Shown here piece after piece: positions 7,372 to 17,200 of a DNA stretch of 36,453 nt. This stretch comes from an uncultured Bacilli bacterium (GTDB taxonomy: Bacteria > Bacillota_I > Bacilli_A > RFN20 > CAG-631), in NCBI GenBank assembly GCA_934201705.1, contig CAKPXF010000026.1:1-36453 (forward strand), in the 5' to 3' direction. The translations under genes were made by a program, and so were the position numbers. Under the pieces are notes generated by a model, which ran no database searches, was not told where the DNA came from, and was given only the letters and a program-made list of their open reading frames with translations. The first letter of the stretch is position 1, and the number at the start of each line of letters is the position of its first letter.

Positions 7372-7405
7372 GAAAATGATAATATAATACTTGAGGTGCA
7401 ATTCT

Positions 7406-8539
7406 ATGAGCATAAAAAGCAATTATTTTAAATTTAATAAAGATGATTTTGATAAATATTTAGATGACTTAAAAAGATCAAGTAATAGTATTCATTTACT
7501 AGATGAAAAATTCTTTTTTAATCAATCAGTTGATATTTCTAATATGTTAATAATCTTAAATAAAAAGATTATAGAATTAGATTTTATTATTAATTCTTTA
7601 ACTGAATTTTCAAAGAAGCAAATAATTCAGTCTTTTATGATTGATGAAATTGAATCAACAAATAAAATTGAAAATATTTTTTCAACTAGGCATGATATTT
7701 TTAAAATAATTAATGATATATCTAAATCTAAAGAAAAAAAAGTTATATCAATTGCTAATGCTTATAAGCATTTACTAGGAAATGAAAAAATACATATAAA
7801 ATCTTGCCAAGATATTAGAAATATATACGATATAGTTTTAAAAGGTGCTATAGAAAAAGGAGATTTGCCTGATGGCATTTATTTTAGGCATGGAATAGTT
7901 TATGTAACAAATGGCATTAAAAATGTTCATACTGGAATTATTGGTGAAGAAAATGTTAATAGGCTTATGAATGAATTTATTAATTTTTATAATTCAAATA
8001 ATGATATATATGTTAGGATGATTTTATGCCATTTTATGTTTGAATATATACATCCTTTTTATGATGGAAATGGTCGACTTGGAAGATTTTTGTTTTCAAG
8101 TGGTTTGTTTTTAGAAACTAAAAGCTATTTTGCGTTTACAATTTCTATTTCTTTATTACACGAAAAGGATAAATACTACAAAGCTTTTAAAGAAGCAAAT
8201 GATAGATATGAATTTGGTTGTTTAAATACATATGTGGAAACAATTTTAGAAATTTTAATGAATCAGATAGATATATTAATAAAAAAGCTATACCTTGAAA
8301 AAAATAAATTAAATTCATTAAAATATGATTTTAAAATGACAAAATCTGAAGAAAAAATCTTAAAATTAATAAGTGAAGCATCATTATTTTCTTGCTTTGG
8401 TGTTTCAAATGAAGAAATAATTAAAGAAACTAATGTTTCAAAAAGGACATTAATATCAACATTAAATAAATTAAAAAAAGAAAATCTTTTAGTTGATACC
8501 AAAATTGGAAAATTTGATTATCATAAAGTTAATATATAA
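7406..8539 (+). CDS. Fic family protein (probable AMP-transferase) with winged-helix tail
   Basis: Fic enzymes usually transfer AMP from ATP to a hydroxyl side chain of a target protein. The 377-residue protein has the full active-site loop HPFYDGNGRLGR (216-227), with catalytic H216. It also has an N-terminal inhibitory motif of the (S/T)xxxE(G/N) type, T85 to E89-N90 in ESTNKIEN, which is the arrangement of self-inhibited (class II) Fic proteins. The C-terminal 70 residues (KSEEKILKLI onward) look like a winged helix, so it may bind DNA and control its own promoter. I choose ATG 7406 over an in-frame TTG at 7391 because GAGGTG lies 7 nt before the ATG. The gene stands alone; no separate antitoxin is next to it. 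The target is unknown. Confidence 0.88.
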   Translation: MSIKSNYFKFNKDDFDKYLDDLKRSSNSIHLLDEKFFFNQSVDISNMLIILNKKIIELDFIINSLTEFSKKQIIQSFMIDEIESTNKIENIFSTRHDIFKIINDISKSKEKKVISIANAYKHLLGNEKIHIKSCQDIRNIYDIVLKGAIEKGDLPDGIYFRHGIVYVTNGIKNVHTGIIGEENVNRLMNEFINFYNSNNDIYVRMILCHFMFEYIHPFYDGNGRLGRFLFSSGLFLETKSYFAFTISISLLHEKDKYYKAFKEANDRYEFGCLNTYVETILEILMNQIDILIKKLYLEKNKLNSLKYDFKMTKSEEKILKLISEASLFSCFGVSNEEIIKETNVSKRTLISTLNKLKKENLLVDTKIGKFDYHKVNI

Positions 8540-8606
8540 GATATAGGCTTTCAATGTGTTTTTTTACTAATAAACAAAATCTTAATAAAAAAGGAAAAAT
8601 ATAGGC

Positions 8607-8628
8607 TTTTTGAAACCGGTTTCAAAAA
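8607..8628 (+). promoter_or_regulatory. LacI-type operator 1 of the glucan cluster
   Basis: A perfect 22-bp palindrome centred at 8617/8618 has the core TTTGAAACCGGTTTCAAA, with the central CG typical of LacI-family operators. It sits just upstream of the -35 box at 8633. The likely ligand is the LacI regulator encoded at 30592; CcpA-type binding is an alternative. Confidence 0.75.
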
Positions 8629-8632
8629 AAGG

Positions 8633-8661
8633 TTGCATTTTGTGAAAAAATAGTTTATAGT
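8633..8661 (+). promoter_or_regulatory. Main promoter of the glucan cluster
   Basis: A -35 TTGCAT (8633-8638) and a -10 TATAGT (8656-8661) are separated by 17 bp. Transcription would start near 8668, giving a leader of about 95 nt that contains operator 2 and the ribosome site AGGAGGG (8748-8754). No comparably placed promoter-operator combination is obvious further inside the cluster. Confidence 0.65.
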
Positions 8662-8720
8662 GCTATTAGATGAATCGTTCCTAATCAAAATAATTTATGT
8701 AAATTAATATAAATATTTTG

Positions 8721-8738
8721 ATGGAAACCGATTTCCAT
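8721..8738 (+). promoter_or_regulatory. LacI-type operator 2 of the glucan cluster
   Basis: ATGGAAACCGATTTCCAT is an 18-bp palindrome with one mismatch, centred at 8729/8730, downstream of the start of transcription. It shares GAAACCG with operator 1. The centres are 112 bp apart, compatible with cooperative binding or looping. Confidence 0.68.
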
Positions 8739-8761
8739 ATTTCATATAGGAGGGTAAAATA

Positions 8762-10985
8762 ATGAAAAATATGAAAGTTCTATTAGTCGGTTTACTTAGT
8801 TGTTGCTTATTAGTTGCAGGTTGTAATAACTCTAATAATTCAACATCTAATACACAATCAGATTCAACATCTAATACAACAAATGTTAGTTCAAGTGATG
8901 TTGAAAAAGATATTACAATTACTAAAATAGTTTTTGATGGTCTTGATGATGTAAAGGCAAATGTTGGTGATGATGTTAGCCCTAAAAAGGGAGTAACTGT
9001 AAAGGCATTCTACTCAGATAATGGTGCAGAAAAGTCATTTGTAATCACATCATATGTTACAATTACTCAAGAAGGGAAAACAATTACTACAGCTTTTGAT
9101 ACTCAAAAAGAAGGAGAATTTGTTGTAACTTATACTGTTGATACAAAATCAGTTGTTGGCTTTACATTTGCTAGTGATGTTACATTAAGTGCAACAAGAA
9201 AGATTGTGGTTTCTAAAGCACAAGTTTCAACTGAAGAATTAATTTATAATGGTTCATTTGATGAAGGAGCTAAAGGTTGGGGAGAATTTAGTGATGGAGC
9301 TGATGTTTCATATGATTTTTCTAAAGGTTATATGGAAATGACACAAAGATCTATTACTGGTAATACATATAGCCCAAGAATTAATACATATACATCAATA
9401 GCTGTAACACAAGATAAAATTCATGGTGTTTATGCTGATGCAGATCCAAAGGATTATAAGTTTACTTTACAATATGGAGTAACATACCAATTATCTATAG
9501 ACTTATGGGCTGATGCTAATAAGACTATTCAAGCTCAAATTGGAACATTTTTACCAGCTCCTACTTATTGGGGTATTTTAACAGATACAAATAAGGAAAA
9601 TTTAATTCATCAATTTAATATTACAACTGAAAGAAAAACACATACATGGCAATTTACTTTAGGATCAAACACATGTACAGATTCATATCTAACTCTTGAA
9701 ATGGGAACAGTTGCCGGAGATGGTACTACTACAGTAATTAGAGCTGATGATATTTCATTAAAGGCATTAGCTGATGATGGAACAGATCATGTACCACCAT
9801 CAATTTCAAATACTGATTTTACTAAAGGTTGAATATGTAAAGGATTCGGTAGAAGAAGTAAATGTTTTAGAAGGCGTTGAAATAATTGATAATAAAGATA
9901 AAAATCCTAAAGTAACAAAAGTTATTAAAAATGAAGCTGGCGAAACAGTTGAAAAGCTTACTAAGGGAATGAAGGGAACATTCACTGTTGAAATAACAGT
10001 AACTGATGAATCTGGAAACACATCAACAGCAACAAGAATTGTAAGAATTAAAGAAGCAGGTGCTTCAACATATGAACCTAATTATCAAGCAGGAGATGTT
10101 GCTTTTGGAGAAGAAGCAAAATCAAGTGATAACTTCTTATATTGGAATGACCAAAATTGGTGTGGACAAACAGTAACTGTATCAAAAGCAAATATTGAAA
10201 ATAATGAGCTTCATTTAACATACACATCAGAAGGAAAAGCTTTCTATGGTGCAGGCTTCCAAGTATTTTACAAAAATACTGATTTACAAAATAATGAAGA
10301 ATACAAATTAACATTAAAGGTTAATTCAACAGTTGCAGGAAAAATTAGAGTAAATGGTGAAATAGTAGACTTAGTTGTAGGTGATAATAACATTAGCGTT
10401 ACATATACAGAATTAGATGGACACGCATCATTAGCATTTATTAATGGAACATTTGAAAATGGAGTATCAACAACAATTGATGCAGCAACATTTGTTATTT
10501 CAAATATTAAATGGGCAGAAGTTAATAGAATTAAACCAAGCTACGTAACAGGAGATGTTGCTTTTGGAGAAGAAGCAAAATCAAGCGATAACTTCTTGTA
10601 TTGGAATGACCAAAATTGGTGTGGGCAAACAGTAACTGTATCTGAAGCAAAAATTGAAAATAATGAGCTTCATTTAACATACACATCAGAAGGAAAAGCT
10701 TTCTATGGTGCAGGCTTCCAAGTATTTTACAAAAATACTGATTTAGAAAATGGCGTTACATACACAATAACATTAAAGGTTAATTCAACAGTTGCAGGAA
10801 AAATTAGAGTAAATGGCAAAATAGTAGACTTAGTTGTAGGTGATAATAACATTAGCGTTACATATACAGAATTAGATGGACACGCCTCATTAGCATTTAT
10901 TAATGGAATATTTGAAGATGGAGTATCAACAACAATTGATGCAGCAACATTTGTTATTTCTGAAATTTCGTGGTTAGAAGCCTAA
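8762..10985 (+). pseudogene. Surface carbohydrate-binding lipoprotein (Ig-like and CBM4/9-like modules), frameshifted
   Basis: The first part (8762-9832) begins with a lipoprotein signal (LLVAGC, C21) and a Ser/Thr/Asn-rich linker. It continues with an Ig-like domain (about 50-155) and a CBM4/9-like sandwich (about 158-340: ELIYNGSFDEGAKGW to IRADDISLKAL). It stops at TGA 9830-9832. The next frame continues at once with VEYVKDSVEEV, completing a DUF5011-type Ig domain, then two nearly identical CBM-like modules to 10985. Losing one G in AAAGG (9824-9828) restores TKVEYVKD, giving about 741 residues. No catalytic motif is visible, so its role would be holding glucan at the cell surface. As first gene of the cluster, with its own AGGAGGG site, it should be highly expressed. 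The indel may be a true mutation or a sequence error. Confidence 0.8.
10092..10977 (+). repeat. Tandem duplication of a CBM-like module
   Basis: Two units offset by 459 bp (153 codons) start at 10092 and 10551 with GGAGATGTTGCTTTTGGAGA. The units are nearly identical at the DNA level over most of their length (shared SSDNFLYWNDQNWCGQTVTV and AFYGAGFQVFYKNTDL), which points to a recent duplication or ongoing gene conversion. Such a repeat is also prone to assembly collapse. Confidence 0.9.
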
Positions 10986-10997
10986 AACTTTCACTAA

Positions 10998-11024
10998 AAG
11001 GGTAGCATACCAAGTGCTATCCTT
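10998..11024 (+). terminator. Intergenic hairpin after the CBM lipoprotein
   Basis: AGGGTAGCA and TGCTATCCT form a 9-bp stem (one G-U pair) with a 7-nt loop, just after the stop at 10985. No T-run follows, so full termination is unlikely. It may stabilise the upstream message or attenuate read-through into the enzyme and transporter genes. Confidence 0.5.
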
Positions 11025-11041
11025 GCTAAAAAATAATAAAT

Positions 11042-12388
11042 ATGAAAATAATTAGAACAATACAATCAAGAAAAACAAACAATATATTTTTTGATGATAT
11101 AAAAGGATTAAAATTTAATAATAGTAGTGAAATTTTAAATAATATTATTAAAGTTGATTCTTCTAAAAAATATCAAACAATTAAAGGATTTGGTGGAGCT
11201 ATAACTGAGGCAGCTATTGTTGCTTTAAATACACTACCAACTCAAAAAAAAGAAGAAGCAATTAATGCTTATTTTTCAAAGGATGGATTAAATTATAATT
11301 TAGGAAGATTACATATTAATTCATGTGATTTTTCAAGAGGAAATTATTGTTATGTGAATGATAATGATAATACACTTGACTCATTTAATATAAATCATGA
11401 TCTAAAAGAAATAATTCCATTTGTAAAAGAAATACAAAAAAAACGAAGCAATGATTTTTACTTATTAGCATCTCCTTGGTCACCACCAGCATATATGAAA
11501 GATAATAAAAATATGAATTATGGTGGAAAGATTTTAGAGGAATATAAACAACTATGGGCCAATTATTATGTTAAGTATATTCAAGAAATGGCTAAGCATG
11601 ATATTAAAATATCAATGATTACCATTCAAAATGAACCTTTAGCAATACAAACATGGGATTCATGTATCTATAGTGACATAGAAGAAAGAGATTTTGTTAA
11701 AAACTATTTAGGGCCAACGTTTAAAAAATATGAAATTGATACTAATATTTATGTGTGGGATCATAATCGAGGAAACGCTTTACTTAAAAGAGCCATTACA
11801 ATTTTAGATGATGAGGAAGCTTCACAATATGTTCATGGTTTAGCTTTTCATTGGTATTGCAGTGAGGATTTTAAAAGCTTAAGTACATTTCATGAATTGT
11901 ATCCAGATAAAGAACTACTTTTTACAGAAGGATGCATTGAATATGGGATTTATAAGGATGGCTATTTAAAATATGAAAATGGTGAATTCTATGCTCACCA
12001 TATGATAAATGACTTTAATAATTATTCAACAGGATTTATTTATTGGAACTTATATTTAGACGAAAAAGGTGGAATAAATCATGTTAGTAATTTTTGTGAA
12101 GCACCAATAATGATAGATAAAGAAAATCAAAAAATTATTTACAATGCGTCGTACTACTATATTGGTCATTTTTCAAAATTTGTAAATAAAGGTGCTAGAA
12201 GAATCTTATCTACTGTAATCAATGATAATAATACTATTGAAGCAGTGGGCTTTAAAAATTTAAATGGTGAAATTGTAGTTATTGTATTAAATAAAGGTTG
12301 GATTGAACCAGTATCATTAATTGTTGATAAAAATCAAATTAATGTAAATCTACCAAATCAATCCATAACAACATTTATTATTAAATAA
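11042..12388 (+). CDS. GH30 family glycoside hydrolase, probably cytosolic
   Basis: The 448-residue protein shows the GH30 plan: an (alpha/beta)8 barrel with GFGGAITEA near residue 50, SPWSPPAYMK, the acid/base E198 in IQNEP and the nucleophile E296 in LLFTEG. A beta-sandwich flank ends the chain. Within GH30, bacterial subfamily 1 and 3 enzymes include beta-1,6-glucanases and beta-glucosidases; a beta-1,6-glucan side-chain activity would fit a laminarin-like substrate, but the subfamily is not certain. There is no signal peptide, so it should act on imported oligosaccharides. No clear Shine-Dalgarno precedes ATG 11042, unlike its neighbours, so translation may be weak or the start misjudged. 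It lies between the binding lipoprotein and the first solute-binding protein. Confidence 0.87.
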   Translation: MKIIRTIQSRKTNNIFFDDIKGLKFNNSSEILNNIIKVDSSKKYQTIKGFGGAITEAAIVALNTLPTQKKEEAINAYFSKDGLNYNLGRLHINSCDFSRGNYCYVNDNDNTLDSFNINHDLKEIIPFVKEIQKKRSNDFYLLASPWSPPAYMKDNKNMNYGGKILEEYKQLWANYYVKYIQEMAKHDIKISMITIQNEPLAIQTWDSCIYSDIEERDFVKNYLGPTFKKYEIDTNIYVWDHNRGNALLKRAITILDDEEASQYVHGLAFHWYCSEDFKSLSTFHELYPDKELLFTEGCIEYGIYKDGYLKYENGEFYAHHMINDFNNYSTGFIYWNLYLDEKGGINHVSNFCEAPIMIDKENQKIIYNASYYYIGHFSKFVNKGARRILSTVINDNNTIEAVGFKNLNGEIVVIVLNKGWIEPVSLIVDKNQINVNLPNQSITTFIIK

Positions 12389-12405
12389 AGAAAGGATAAA
12401 AGTAA

Positions 12406-14142
12406 ATGAAAAATAATTTATTAAGGAATATTATCATAACATCACTTATGACAACTTTATTGTTAGGATGTCAAAATAATAATGTTTCAAATAGTGATAA
12501 TAACTCAACTAATACATCTACATCTGATAAAACATCAGATACAAATAGCTATAACGAATTAGATAAAAATACAAAAGCCGAATTATGGGTTATGACTTGG
12601 TCTGGAGATGGAAAGGATCATCTTGATGTTGGAAACAATCCATTACCAGAAAGTGAAGTAAATGCCTTAAATGTTGGTATGCTTCAAGGTATTGCTAAGG
12701 CATTTAATAAGGTTTATCCAAACATCAAAATAAATTTACATACAGAAGTTGATGATCCATCTTCAGGTGGCTCAAACTGGACGGAAAAATTAATTAACTT
12801 TGCAGAATCACATAATGGAAAATACCCTGATATTTGGAGTGCTTTTAATGTTATTGAAGACATGAATAGAGGAATTGTAGGAGATTTATCAGTTTTTGAA
12901 AGCGATCCTGATTATAAAAAAATCAATCCAAATCTAATGAATTTAATGAACTATTATGGTTTCCAAGCAGGATTACCAAGCTATGCTATTCCATGGGGAG
13001 TATATGTAAATAGAGAACTTGCAGAAAAAAATAATATCCGTAAGCCATCAGTAGATTGGACATGGGATGAATATACAGATTTTGTTACTGCAGCAACATC
13101 TCAAGCTGCGGCAGCTAAGTTTTGTGGTGCTTATGATGCTTCAATGATGATGCCTCGCGGTGCTTTTATTGAAAGACAACTTCAAACTACAGAAAAAGGA
13201 AGCGAATATCAAGTTGATTTTGCTACAGATAATTTTATTAATGCAATTAAAAATTTACCAGATCAATCAGCAGCTTCAGCTTTAGGTGCATTATCTGGAA
13301 AGGTAGATAGTGATCCAGCAGCTAAGGCTTTTATGGAAAAAGGTGGTTATTGGGGATATAATTATTTTAAAGACAATATGCTTCTTTCTTACGATGGCGA
13401 TCCATGGATGATTTTTGAATCAAATGTTGTAGGATCAACAAACTATATTAATTCAAATGATTGGGATATATATCCAAGACCTGCATTTGAAAATGAAAAG
13501 GGAGAAATTGTTGTTGATAATCATATTGGTGTTTGTCTTGACCCACTAGTTGTTTATAACTATGCATTAGATGATAAAAAACCTGAATTATCACAAGCAG
13601 AATTTGATAAGATGAAGATTGCTTGGACATTTGCAAAATTCTGGATTGCAGATACAAGAGCATGGGAAGCTAAAGCTAATTCATATTTTACTGCTACTAA
13701 TGTAACAACAGGCGAATTATATTCATGTCCAGCAATCAATGACACTTTCCCAGTTGTTGTTCAAGGCGAAGATTTTGATAGACAAATGGAAATTTGGTTT
13801 TCAACTGATAACCACAAAGCATATAAAGATAGTACAAAATTTAGAGGCTTTAACAAGGTAATAGAATTATGGCAAGAAGGAAATATATATGGTATTTCTG
13901 ATAAGGCCTTCCCAAGATATTATCATTTAGATGGTGATTCAACTGATTATTTAATTCTTCAAAAAATTGATGGCTTTGGTAATGAAGAATTAGTTGGTGT
14001 TTCAATTTCTGATAAAGAAAACTGGATTTCAACTTATTCAGCACTTTTAAGATCAATTAACAAGGAAGTTAATGGTTGGTACAATAGTGCATTTAGTGAA
14101 TTAAAAGCAACATTAAGAAAATATTACGGTTGGAAAAACTAA
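12406..14142 (+). CDS. ABC transporter solute-binding lipoprotein (family 1 type)
   Basis: The 578-residue protein has a lipoprotein signal ending LLLGC (C22), then a Ser/Thr/Asn-rich linker. A large periplasmic-binding-type fold starts at about residue 58 (KAELWVMTWSGDG). Typical features include GIAKAFNKVYPNIKI, PDIWSAFNV and GLPSYAIPWGVYVNRELAEK. It is longer than the usual 420-450 residues, as in binding proteins for bulky oligosaccharides. It would capture glucan oligosaccharides outside the membrane and pass them to one of the two permease pairs. AAAGGA lies 8 nt before ATG 12406, and the gap to the GH30 gene is 17 nt. Partner and ligand are inferred from context. Confidence 0.88.
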   Translation: MKNNLLRNIIITSLMTTLLLGCQNNNVSNSDNNSTNTSTSDKTSDTNSYNELDKNTKAELWVMTWSGDGKDHLDVGNNPLPESEVNALNVGMLQGIAKAFNKVYPNIKINLHTEVDDPSSGGSNWTEKLINFAESHNGKYPDIWSAFNVIEDMNRGIVGDLSVFESDPDYKKINPNLMNLMNYYGFQAGLPSYAIPWGVYVNRELAEKNNIRKPSVDWTWDEYTDFVTAATSQAAAAKFCGAYDASMMMPRGAFIERQLQTTEKGSEYQVDFATDNFINAIKNLPDQSAASALGALSGKVDSDPAAKAFMEKGGYWGYNYFKDNMLLSYDGDPWMIFESNVVGSTNYINSNDWDIYPRPAFENEKGEIVVDNHIGVCLDPLVVYNYALDDKKPELSQAEFDKMKIAWTFAKFWIADTRAWEAKANSYFTATNVTTGELYSCPAINDTFPVVVQGEDFDRQMEIWFSTDNHKAYKDSTKFRGFNKVIELWQEGNIYGISDKAFPRYYHLDGDSTDYLILQKIDGFGNEELVGVSISDKENWISTYSALLRSINKEVNGWYNSAFSELKATLRKYYGWKN

Positions 14143-14152
14143 TATAAAATTT

Positions 14153-14186
14153 GATAGAGTCAACAATTATTATTGCTGACTCTATC
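14153..14186 (+). terminator. Hairpin between the two solute-binding protein genes
   Basis: GATAGAGTCA (14153-14162) pairs with TGACTCTATC (14177-14186), and CAAT/ATTG extends the stem after a mismatch. Only two T residues follow closely, so partial termination or 3'-end protection of the upstream message is more likely than a full stop. This would raise binding-protein mRNA relative to permease mRNA, a common pattern in ABC operons. Confidence 0.55.
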
Positions 14187-14208
14187 GTTATAAAAGAGGG
14201 TGATTATT

Positions 14209-17200
14209 TTGAAAAAAAAGCAAAAAAAGATAACAATTATTTCTCTAATTGCAGTTTTATTAATTTCAATTTCAATAATAGTTACAATATCATCATTCAA
14301 TAAGAAAACACCATTGTATGACATAGATGAAAGTAAAGTTAATGAAGCTTATGAATTTTTGAAAACATCTAGAAATGAAACAAAGAAAACATATTATGAT
14401 TTCAAATTAGAAAATAGTAATAAAAATACAATTAAAAATGTTTCAACTAAAGCAACAATGGATAAATATAATTTAGAAAGTGATAATTATAATTATAGTT
14501 CATTTAATAATAATGCCACGCTATTAGGCTCAATTGAATATGGACAAGAAATTGAATATAGCGTAAATATTGCTCACTCTGGTTTATATGAAATAAATGT
14601 GGATTATCTAATTAAAGGAGATAATATTTTAAATGCTCCAATAGTTTCTTTTAAAATTAATGATAATTATCAATACGAAGAAGCAAAAAACATTGTTTTG
14701 CCATTAATTTGGGAAGGAACAGAAGGAAAGGACTTTCCTCTTGATTCATATGGTGATGAAACAATTCCATTAAATTATCGTGATGATACAACGTGGCAAA
14801 AGCTTGAAGCATATGATTCAACTTATTGTCAATCAAGTCCATTACAATTTTACTTAGAAAGTGGTATTAATAAAATTACAATTGCCTATCAAACTGGATC
14901 TTCAAAAATTATTTTTGGCGATTTATTTGTCAATTCAATCACCTCTTATTTATCGTATAAAGATTATATTTCTTTGCATGCAAATGAAATAACAGTATCA
15001 GGAATTGAAGCATACAATGCAGTCTATTATAATAGCAAGAATTCTTCATATATTTGCTTAGCAAATGAAAAAAGCCCTACTGTTGAGCCTTTTTCAACAA
15101 AAAAGAATTATATAAATACAATTGGTGTTGATTCTTGGGATGATGCTGGGCAAAGTATAACATATAAAATAAATGCTTCACAAACAGGACTATATAACTT
15201 AGCTTTCCATTACCAAAATGACAAAAATGAATATGATTCTTTTCGTAGTATATATATTGATGGTAAAATTCCTTTTTTAGAATGTAAGGATTATGCTTTT
15301 CCAGTTACTAGCTCTAATTCATGGAAAAATGAAACATTAAATATTGATGGGAATAATATGTATTTTTATTTAACTAAAGGTGAACATTATGTAACCCTTA
15401 AGGCAGAGAAAAATAATGTATATAGCTTAACATCAAAAATACAAGCAGTTATTGATCATATTAATTACTTTGCCTTAGAAATTTTAAAGGTAACAGGTAA
15501 TGAAATTGATAAAGATAGGACATGGCATCTTACAGAAAGTATACCAAATACAGTGCAGTATTTGTCATCTTATGATCTTATTTTAAAATCAATTATGAAT
15601 GAAGGCAGTGCTTATTCAACAAAAGGAATTGATTCAGCAACTTTATCTTATGTAAAAAAAGCCATTGTAATGCTAAAAAAGCTAATGAAAAAGCCTAATG
15701 AATTACCACTTTATCTTGCCAATCTTTATAGTGGCTCATCATCAATAAATCAATTGCTTGGCTCTTCAATTACTACAATAAATGAACAGCCATTAGGCCT
15801 TGATATGATTTATTTATATAATAATAAGAAATTACCAAGTGCAAATGCTAATGTCTTTAAAAAAATAGGATCAAGTGTTTCCAAGATATTTAATTCATAT
15901 ACATCTAAAAAATATGATACACAAATTGATGATAGTGTATTAAACGTTTGGGTTAATAAGCCATTAACATATATTAATATTTTACAGCAAATGGTAGATA
16001 GAGATTTTAATTCTACTTCAAAAAGAAAAGTTAAAATTTCAATGATGCCTGATGCCAATAAGCTACTTCTTTCAACAGCTGCTGGGGAATCTCCAGATGT
16101 TGCTTTAGGCCTTGCGTCATATACACCATTTGATTTTGCAATAAGAAATGCAGCCTATGATTTATCTTCATTTTCTGATTTTTATGAAATTGCTAATCGT
16201 TTTCCTGCTGGTACTTTGGTTCCATTTGTTTTAAATGATAAATTTTATGCCTTCCCTGAAAGCATTGATTTCCAGGTTACTTTATATAGAGAGGACATCT
16301 TTAATTCCTTTAATATAAAGGTTCCTGATACATGGGATGATTTGATTGATATATTACATACATTACAACAATATAATATGAATTATTATTTACCAATAAG
16401 TGCCCAGAATTCAACTAAATGGTTTTATCAAACAGTGCCAATGATTTATCAATATGGAGGCACTTTATATACAGAAGATGGTTTAAAAACTACTATTGAT
16501 AGTGAAGAAGCATTAAAAGGATTAACGTTACTTACAGACTTCTTTAAGTATTATTCTTTAGATTCGCAAGTTATTTCCTTTTATAATTCATTTAGATATG
16601 GTACGCATCCAATTGGTACAGCCACATTTTCTGAGTATTTACTTGTTAAAAATGCGGCACCTGAAATAAATGGAAAATGGAAAATATCTAGTCCTTTAGG
16701 AGTAAAAAGAGAAGATAACACAATAAATAGAACATATGTTTCTTCTGGAACATCTGCAATGATTTTTAAAAATACCAATAAAGCTAATGAGGCTTGGGAA
16801 TTTTTAAAATGGTGGACTTCAACGCCAATTCAAATTGAATATTCAAATAGACTTCAATCAACCTATGGTCCAGAATATACCTGGTTATCATCAAATGTTG
16901 AGGCAATCAAGCAAGCTCCAATTGATAATAATGATAAGGAAGTAATAGTAGATTCTCTTGAATGGATTATTGATGTTCCAAGAACTCCAGGGCAATACAT
17001 GCTTGAAAGAGGATTATCAAACATTTGGACAAAAGTAGCTATTGAAAATAGACCAATAGGGCTTTCTATTGATAATGAGGTTGTCGAAATCAATCGTGAA
17101 ATAACTAAAAAAATGAAAGAATTTCATTATTTAGATAGTAACGGTAACGTAATAAAAGAATACAAAATAAGAGAAAAAGATTGGATTGAACAGATTATAA

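Larger units (their letters stand above)
6883..7405. other. Non-coding gap between the DUF234 ATPase and Fic
   Basis: The gap holds a palindrome TTGCATAAATGCAA (6918-6931), the second copy of the 33-bp double palindrome (6989-7021), and two hairpins (7087-7121, 7269-7318). It also holds the inverted repeat before fic (7343-7371). After the 33-bp copy, an ATGTTTTAT recalls the start of the gene at 5503 (MFY), but the frame then diverges and stops after 27 codons. A startless frame ending at 7303 contains HDYFDINVTNEIINIDANL and could be a gene remnant. I find no intact gene. Confidence 0.5.

Noticed and set aside
9820..9835. Programmed +1 frameshift at GGT-TGA
   Set aside because: The P-site codon would not re-pair in the new frame, and no internal Shine-Dalgarno or slippery run is seen, so an indel is simpler.
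9774..10985. Independent gene beginning at ATG 9774 after the first lipoprotein
   Set aside because: Its first 18 residues are an out-of-frame reading of the previous gene, there is no signal peptide or ribosome site, and a one-base change fuses both parts inside one Ig-like domain.
13448..13745. Minus-strand frames inside the solute-binding protein and other long genes
   Set aside because: They lie wholly within well-supported genes, lack ribosome sites and give low-complexity proteins without recognisable motifs.
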